Of a stretch of DNA of 17,806 bases, positions 13,750 through 17,806 are shown one piece after another (positions within the stretch are counted from its first letter, which is position 1; each line of letters begins with the position of its first letter). The stretch is from JBBARC01 sp040400005 (GTDB lineage: Bacteria > Pseudomonadota > Alphaproteobacteria > Acetobacterales > Acetobacteraceae). Position numbers and translations under genes: made by a program. The stretch spans positions 1 to 17,806 of the forward strand of contig JBBARC010000062.1 of the NCBI GenBank assembly GCA_040400005.1, written 5' to 3'. Below the pieces are notes generated by a model. It was given only the letters and a program-made list of their open reading frames with translations. It was not told the DNA's origin and searched no databases.

Positions 13750-15231
13750 ATGTTGGGCATCATGCGGGAAGGCGAAAAACGGCAGGTAAGCAGCCAAAAT
13801 CGCGCCAAGGCGGCGATTGCGGCCCAATCTGCTGTGGTCAAATCACGGGCCGGGACAAAACCCGCGGCCGCCGTAAAACCTGCCGTAAAACCTGGCGCCA
13901 AACCGGCACCACGGGCGTCGGTGGGGCTGCCTAAAATGACGCCGATGACCAAAAACCTGGGCCCCGCGCCCAAAACTAAGCCTGTCACGACTAAGCCTGC
14001 CACGCCCAAACCTGCCACGCCCAAACCTGCCACGCCCAAACCTGCCACGACCAAGCCGGGTAGCCCCGGTGTTTCCCCCAAACCGAGTTCCCGCGTTGCC
14101 TCGCTGGTGCCTGATGCCAGCGCCCAGGTAACACCCAAACAGGAGTTTGTCAGCAAAGTGCCGAGCAAGACCGCCATCGTGGCCGCACCCAAGGGTGCCC
14201 TGCCCGAAACTGAGTCCGTAACCCATGATGCCATTTTGGCCGAGACCAAACCCGACACCAAAGCGGCGGGCAAAAGTGACGCCAAGCCCGATGCGAAAGT
14301 GACCGCAGCGCCCAAAACCGTGGCCAAGCCCAAAGCCGCGACGGCAACGCCTGCGGAAACGGCCGCAGTGGTCCCGGCCGCAGTGGTCCCGGCCGCAGTG
14401 GTCCCGGCCAACGACGTTACCGTCGCGATCGTGCCAGCGGCGGCGATTATAGCTGCCGAACCCGCGATAGTGGCGATTGAACCCGCGCCGGTGGCGGACG
14501 CTGGGGTGGTGGTGCGCGCGGAAACCGCGGCACTTGCGGCCCCCGCCGCTGCGCCAACGCCTGTTGCGGCCCCTGCCGCTGCGCCAACGCCTGTTGCTGC
14601 TGCAACCCCTGCGGCAACCCCCGTCGCAACCCCCGTCGCAACCCCTGTCGCTGGCCCAGTTGACGCGCCCCGTCCGCCGGGCATGCAGCACCGGCCGCAA
14701 ATGCCTGGCCGCATCATGCCGCCGCCACGCGCCATGGCCAAAGCCGAGATTTTTGTTGATGGCGATTACGTGGTGTACCCCACTCATGGCGTTGGCAAAG
14801 TTGAACGCATCGCCACCGAAGAAATCGCCGGCCACCGGCTGGAAATGATCCACATCACCTTTGAAGAAAACCGCATGACCCTGCGGGTGCCGGTGACCAA
14901 GGCGCGCACCGCCGGTTTGCGTAAACTTTCCACCCGCAAATCCTTCGACGAAGCCTTGGCGGTGTTAAAAGGCCGGGCGCGGATTAAACGCACCATGTGG
15001 TCGCGCCGGGCGCAGGAATACGAAGCTAAAATCAATTCGGGTGATCCGATTTCCATTGCCGAGGTGGTGCGCGATCTGCATCGCAATTCGGGCCAGCCGG
15101 ATCAGAGTTTTTCGGAACGCCAGATTTACGAAGCAGCGATGGACCGCTTAGCTGCCGAATTGGCGGCGCTTGACCAGATTGATAAGATTGCCGCAGGCAT
15201 CAAGCTGCTTGAAGTGCTGAAAACGGTGTAG
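13750..15231 (+). CDS. CarD-family transcriptional regulator with ~330-residue low-complexity N-terminal tail
   Basis: 493 aa; ordinary CarD/CdnL proteins have about 160-170. The CarD part is residues 335-493: FVDGDYVVYPTHGVGKVERI (RNA-polymerase-binding Tudor-like domain, with the conserved YPxHGVG), RMTLRVPVTKARTAGLRKLS, then the helical DNA-binding domain with MWSRRAQEYEAKINSGDP and AEVVRDLHRN. It should stabilise open promoter complexes. Residues 1-330 are almost all Ala, Pro, Lys, Val and Thr: a basic first half (KPAAAVKPAVKPGAKPAP, five KPATP-type units), then an Ala/Val/Pro half with several tandem repeats. The frame is open from ATG 13666, but ATG 13750 has AGGGAG (13740-13745) four bases before it and is preferred. 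A start at 14734 (MAKAEIFVDGD) would give a normal-size CarD but has no ribosome site. A strong terminator follows. Confidence 0.85.
   Translation: MLGIMREGEKRQVSSQNRAKAAIAAQSAVVKSRAGTKPAAAVKPAVKPGAKPAPRASVGLPKMTPMTKNLGPAPKTKPVTTKPATPKPATPKPATPKPATTKPGSPGVSPKPSSRVASLVPDASAQVTPKQEFVSKVPSKTAIVAAPKGALPETESVTHDAILAETKPDTKAAGKSDAKPDAKVTAAPKTVAKPKAATATPAETAAVVPAAVVPAAVVPANDVTVAIVPAAAIIAAEPAIVAIEPAPVADAGVVVRAETAALAAPAAAPTPVAAPAAAPTPVAAATPAATPVATPVATPVAGPVDAPRPPGMQHRPQMPGRIMPPPRAMAKAEIFVDGDYVVYPTHGVGKVERIATEEIAGHRLEMIHITFEENRMTLRVPVTKARTAGLRKLSTRKSFDEALAVLKGRARIKRTMWSRRAQEYEAKINSGDPISIAEVVRDLHRNSGQPDQSFSERQIYEAAMDRLAAELAALDQIDKIAAGIKLLEVLKTV
13981..14055 (+). repeat. 15-bp tandem repeat in the CarD tail (PATPK units)
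   Basis: Five head-to-tail units: CCTGTCACGACTAAG, three exact copies of CCTGCCACGCCCAAA and CCTGCCACGACCAAG, coding for PVTTK, PATPK three times and PATTK. The basic Pro-Ala-Lys pattern resembles histone-H1-like tails. Confidence 0.93.
14365..14409 (+). repeat. 15-bp exact tandem triplication in the CarD tail (AVVPA)
   Basis: GCAGTGGTCCCGGCC is present three times without a mismatch (14365, 14380, 14395), coding AVVPA each time. Perfect identity points to recent expansion by slippage. Confidence 0.93.
14536..14649 (+). repeat. 30-bp duplication and 12-bp tandem repeat in the CarD tail
   Basis: A 30-bp unit at 14536-14565 is repeated at 14566-14595 with one base changed, coding AAPAAAPTPV twice. 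From 14602 to 14649 four 12-bp units follow: GCAACCCCTGCG, GCAACCCCCGTC twice, GCAACCCCTGTC, coding ATPA then ATPV three times. All periods are multiples of three. Confidence 0.9.
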
Positions 15232-15236
15232 TGAAA

Positions 15237-15280
15237 TTGGCCGCCCAGATGATCGTTGGGCGGCCAAGATTGTATTTTTA
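15237..15280 (+). terminator. Strong rho-independent terminator after carD
   Basis: A perfect 11-bp stem, TTGGCCGCCCA (15237-15247) with TGGGCGGCCAA (15257-15267), a 9-base loop, and a T-rich stretch (GATTGTATTTTTA) after it. It begins six bases after the carD stop. It may also stop the convergent oxidase transcript, though the T-tract is poorer on that strand. Confidence 0.85.
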
Positions 15281-16918
15281 GTTGGTTACCAGAACGGTTT
15301 TTGCCAACGACGGAACACCAGCGCCATTAAACGCGAATAGCATGTAGTAACCCGGCTGCAAAATATTGGCGTTTGCTGGCAGGGTTGCAGTCAGGGTTTG
15401 GCCCGCCTGGGAAAACGCTAGATCGAAAAATCGCTGATCAAGGTTTTGTGCGTGGGTGGCAGCGCCAAACCGCACAAAGGTGAGGCGGCTGATCTGGTTC
15501 GCGCTGCCAAGTGTTGCGGTGAGTGTTTGCCCAGGCAGCAGGTTTGCGGTGGCCGATAGCAGAACCGGCCGCACGGCTGGGGTGCCACTGCCATCTTTGG
15601 CGAACAAATAAGGCGGGTAATAAATTTCGGCGTTCAGGTTGCGCACTGGGCCGGGGGCGCCGCCGCCGGCAGTGATCAAGGTGGCATCGGGCAGCAGCAA
15701 CGCAGTTGAATGGTATAGCCGCGGTTTGGCGGCGCTGGCGCCCAGGGTGAAACTTTGCGTGGCGGGGTTAAATAGTTCGGCACGATAGGCCACGTCCACC
15801 AGCGCGTTGGGCACGCGCCCCCCCCCGGTGATGGCAACGGTGCCATCGGCGAGAACCGTTGCATTGGCAAATCGGCGTTGCTGGCTTAGCGCCGCTAGTT
15901 TGGTGACAACAGGTGTGGCCCCGTTGATGTCAACAACAACAGCCTGCGCACCTTCACGCAGCGCTAAGATTTTGCCGGTGGCGAAGTACACTGTGGGAAA
16001 AGCATGTAAGCCCATCGGTATAGGGGTTGGCAAAGTGGTGACGCTGCCCTGTCCGTCGGTGTGCAGGCTGAAAAGAGCGTCATTGCCGATCTGCACGAGC
16101 GAGCCATCCGCCGCCATGAAGGCATGCGGGTAGTACCAGTCATCGTTATCGTAGTTAAATGCGGCATCACTGGCGGCACCTGGCAGCAGCCGCCAGCCTT
16201 GCCCGGGTGTATAAATTTCGGGGGTTGTCACCGCGTGCCCCTTGCTCAGACGCCCGCCGAGCAAGATTTCAGCGCCATTGGGCAGGGCAATGAGGCTTGC
16301 ATACCAGCGCGCGAAATTGGTTGGGGTGGTAGCATGCAGCAAATTGCTGGTCGGGCTGAACACTGACACCTGCTGCTGGGCGGCGTTTTGTTCGCTTGCG
16401 GTTCGTTCATTACCGTCGGCGATGAGCAATTCGCCGGTGCGCCACAGGAGGCTCTGCGCGCTGCAAAAAATATCGGTGCTAGTTGTATTGGGTAACACCA
16501 AATGGGCCGCCGGATCGGCGCCGCCCGATGGCGACCAGACATCGTAAACCAGTGTGCCGGTGTGGCTGCCGGTTGCGTCGGTGCCAAAGCTCATCACCCT
16601 GCCATCGGGCAATAGGGCCGCATGGATCGCAACGATGGGCCAGGCAAAAGGTGCACCGAACACCCCGGCGCTGGCCGCATTGGCGCCGCCGTTTGGCACC
16701 GGATCACCGGCCGTCTGCCGGCTTGTGGTGCGGCCGGCGGGCGGGCGCACGCTTGGGCCAAAGCCATAATCGACCGGCGCAAAGCGATCGGCTTCCATCC
16801 AGTTGGCGTAGGCTTTATCGAAGGATGATGACGCCATAGCCGGGTGCTGGCTGGTGGCCAGTAGCGCCAAGATGCCGGCAAGCCCGGCGGCAGCCCGTTT
16901 CGGTAATGATATGCGCAC
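15278..16918 (-). CDS. Secreted galactose oxidase-like protein (copper radical oxidase, AA5-type beta-propeller)
   Basis: 546 aa from GTG 16916-16918. Residues 1-29 are a Sec signal peptide (RISLPKR, hydrophobic AAAGLAGILALLA, cleavage after AMA). A Kelch-type seven-blade propeller follows, then a C-terminal Ig-like domain (DUF1929 type, starting near VRPVLLSATANLLPG). The residues that bind copper and form the Tyr-Cys radical cofactor in galactose and glyoxal oxidases can all be placed: Cys152 (DIFCSAQSLL), Tyr206 (ARWYASLIALPNG), Tyr402-His403 (RLYHSTALLLPD) and His489 (ATHAQNLDQRFFDL). It should oxidise an alcohol or aldehyde with O2, releasing H2O2, in the periplasm or outside. The frame is open to 17065, but the GTG start sits directly before the signal peptide with a GGGGG stretch upstream. 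The equivalent of the stacking Trp is not obvious. Convergent with carD. Confidence 0.85.
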   Translation of the reverse strand: MRISLPKRAAAGLAGILALLATSQHPAMASSSFDKAYANWMEADRFAPVDYGFGPSVRPPAGRTTSRQTAGDPVPNGGANAASAGVFGAPFAWPIVAIHAALLPDGRVMSFGTDATGSHTGTLVYDVWSPSGGADPAAHLVLPNTTSTDIFCSAQSLLWRTGELLIADGNERTASEQNAAQQQVSVFSPTSNLLHATTPTNFARWYASLIALPNGAEILLGGRLSKGHAVTTPEIYTPGQGWRLLPGAASDAAFNYDNDDWYYPHAFMAADGSLVQIGNDALFSLHTDGQGSVTTLPTPIPMGLHAFPTVYFATGKILALREGAQAVVVDINGATPVVTKLAALSQQRRFANATVLADGTVAITGGGRVPNALVDVAYRAELFNPATQSFTLGASAAKPRLYHSTALLLPDATLITAGGGAPGPVRNLNAEIYYPPYLFAKDGSGTPAVRPVLLSATANLLPGQTLTATLGSANQISRLTFVRFGAATHAQNLDQRFFDLAFSQAGQTLTATLPANANILQPGYYMLFAFNGAGVPSLAKTVLVTN

Positions 16919-17030
16919 CAAAGCCCCCGCACCGCAGCGAGGCTTATTTATAGGCGCACCGTGGTATTTACCCATCACGTTTGCGTGCGTCAGGTTGAAA
17001 TTGGCGTGACCCTGAAATTTTTGCGTATCA

Positions 17031-17073
17031 GCCGGCTGCGGTGCGGCGCCCGCAGGGCACCGCACCGGCCGGC
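17031..17073 (-). terminator. GC-rich hairpin after the Bax inhibitor-1 family gene
   Basis: GGTGCGG (17040-17046) pairs with CCGCACC (17060-17066), and outer GCCGG (17031-17035) with CCGGC (17069-17073). It follows the minus-strand stop at 17087-17089 by 13 bases. On the minus strand the downstream sequence is A-rich before a short T-run, so termination would be imperfect. Confidence 0.45.
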
Positions 17074-17086
17074 AAACGCTGCCAAA

Positions 17087-17806
17087 CTAGTTGTTGTTGT
17101 TGCGATTGCCGGTGAACTGCAGCAGCAACATGAACAAGTTGATGAAGTTAAGGTAAAGGTTCAGCGCATCATAAACGCTGCGCTTGGCAGCCCCTTCCTC
17201 GCCCTCAGCATAGGCGTAGTTCAGGTAACTTACCTTGATGCGCTGGGTGTCGTAGGCGGTAAGACCAGTGAACACCACAACGCCGATGATGCTAATCATG
17301 AACTGCATGGCGCTGCTGTGCACAAACATGTTGATGATGCTGGCGATGATGATGCCAAACAGGCCCATCATCAAAAAACTACCCATTTTGGAGAGGTCGC
17401 CCTTGGTGGTGTAGCCCCAGATCGACATGCTGGCAAAAGTGGCGCCGGTAACGAAAAATGTCGTGGCGATACTGGTACCCGTGTACATCAGAAAAATGTT
17501 GGTTAGGCTGGCGCCCATCGCCACACAAAACGCCCAGTACAAGCCTTGGGCGGCAGTGCGTGAGAGTTTATTCACGCCAAAGCTCATCACCATAACAAAC
17601 GCCAGCGGCGCGAACATCGACAGCATGCCCAGCCCGGTGGGCTGCACGCGGATGTGGCCAGATTCGGTCATCACCTGGGTGTAGAACAGCCCGATCAGGC
17701 TGGTATTGGCGATGGCGTAAGCGACCAGGCCGGTGAGCACCAGCCCGGACGACATCCAGTTATAGACGCGCAGCATGTAGGCGCGCAGGCCCTGGTCGAG
17801 GGCTGC
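17087..17806 (-). CDS. Bax inhibitor-1 (YccA/YbhL) family membrane protein, 5' partial
   Basis: The frame enters from the window edge (AALDQGLRAYMLRVYNWMSSG) and stops at TAG 17087-17089; about 239 residues are visible, so only the extreme N-terminus is missing, and the ATG at 17776 is internal. Seven hydrophobic helices are seen, including GLVLTGLVAYAIAN, FAPLAFVMVMSFGV, a GASLTNIFLMYTG segment, TFFVTGATFASMSIWGY and IGVVVFTGLTAYDTQRIK, the last with the conserved Asp of the pH-sensing pair in BI-1/TMBIM proteins. LYLNFINLFMLLLQFTGNR closes the protein, ending in four Asn from a GTT/TTG-type microsatellite. Relatives are pH-sensitive calcium leak channels or protease-associated inner-membrane proteins; the role here is not known. 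Confidence 0.93.
   Translation of the reverse strand, partial: AALDQGLRAYMLRVYNWMSSGLVLTGLVAYAIANTSLIGLFYTQVMTESGHIRVQPTGLGMLSMFAPLAFVMVMSFGVNKLSRTAAQGLYWAFCVAMGASLTNIFLMYTGTSIATTFFVTGATFASMSIWGYTTKGDLSKMGSFLMMGLFGIIIASIINMFVHSSAMQFMISIIGVVVFTGLTAYDTQRIKVSYLNYAYAEGEEGAAKRSVYDALNLYLNFINLFMLLLQFTGNRNNNN

Noticed and set aside
13716..14853. Two long minus-strand frames opposite the CarD tail (341 and 336 codons)
   Set aside because: Gly/Ala/Thr- and Gly/Arg-rich low-complexity translations produced by the repetitive GC-rich tail on the other strand; no start signal or family match.
16919..17065. ATG at 17063-17065 or 16971-16973 as start of the oxidase
   Set aside because: Either would put 18-49 non-hydrophobic residues before a clear signal peptide; GTG at 16918 begins it directly.
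1..17806. tRNA, rRNA, riboswitch or transposase genes
   Set aside because: None could be recognised on either strand by eye; weak single hairpins were not taken as evidence.

Overview
The window looks like part of an alphaproteobacterial chromosome. Three things point that way: the gene order Suv3-type helicase, S4-domain protein, fdxA, carD; the MarR and leucyl aminopeptidase types; and the GC-rich, C/G-ending codons. The MarR sequence and the GC-rich foldback element suggest Rhodospirillales/Acetobacteraceae-like, but this is inference. No tRNA, rRNA or CRISPR array was seen.

Layout. (1) 1-1766: the 3' part of a zinc-type/quinone-oxidoreductase-like dehydrogenase, a DJ-1/PfpI protein and the first ~28 codons of an AhpD/carboxymuconolactone-decarboxylase-like gene, all on +. 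This block stops abruptly at about 1766-1773, where it meets the tail of a minus-strand gene. It is either a genomic rearrangement or an assembly chimera. (2) 1752-5834, minus strand: a probable operon of a CapD/WbpM-like nucleotide-sugar dehydratase, a WbpE/DegT-type aminotransferase (ATGA overlap), a secreted SnoaL/DUF4440-like protein and a small unknown protein. (3) 5853-6093: a 241-bp nearly palindromic, MITE-like element that fills the gap between this operon and the divergent WecA/WbpL-type glycosyltransferase gene at 6113. The dehydratase, aminotransferase and polyprenyl-phosphate sugar transferase would together make and load an amino-sugar for a surface polysaccharide. (4) 7252-9590: a MarR regulator, a ~550-bp stretch with no recognisable gene, and an M17 leucyl aminopeptidase gene with an in-frame TAG and no normal start codon. 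(5) 9931-15231, plus strand: a Suv3-like RNA helicase with an internal pentapeptide-repeat insert, an Hsp15-like S4 protein, ferredoxin FdxA, and a CarD-family regulator with a very long low-complexity N-terminal tail, closed by a strong terminator. (6) 15278-17806, minus strand: a secreted galactose-oxidase-like (copper radical oxidase) protein and, upstream of it, a Bax inhibitor-1 family membrane protein that runs off the window.

Most worth a second look: the palindromic element between two surface-polysaccharide genes, the pentapeptide repeat inside the Suv3 helicase, the CarD protein with its long Lys/Ala/Pro tail, the amber codon in the aminopeptidase, the bacterial copper radical oxidase with all five active-site ligands, and the junction near 1766. 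Short in-frame tandem repeats (15 or 12 bp) recur in unrelated genes, suggesting that replication slippage is an active source of protein variation here.
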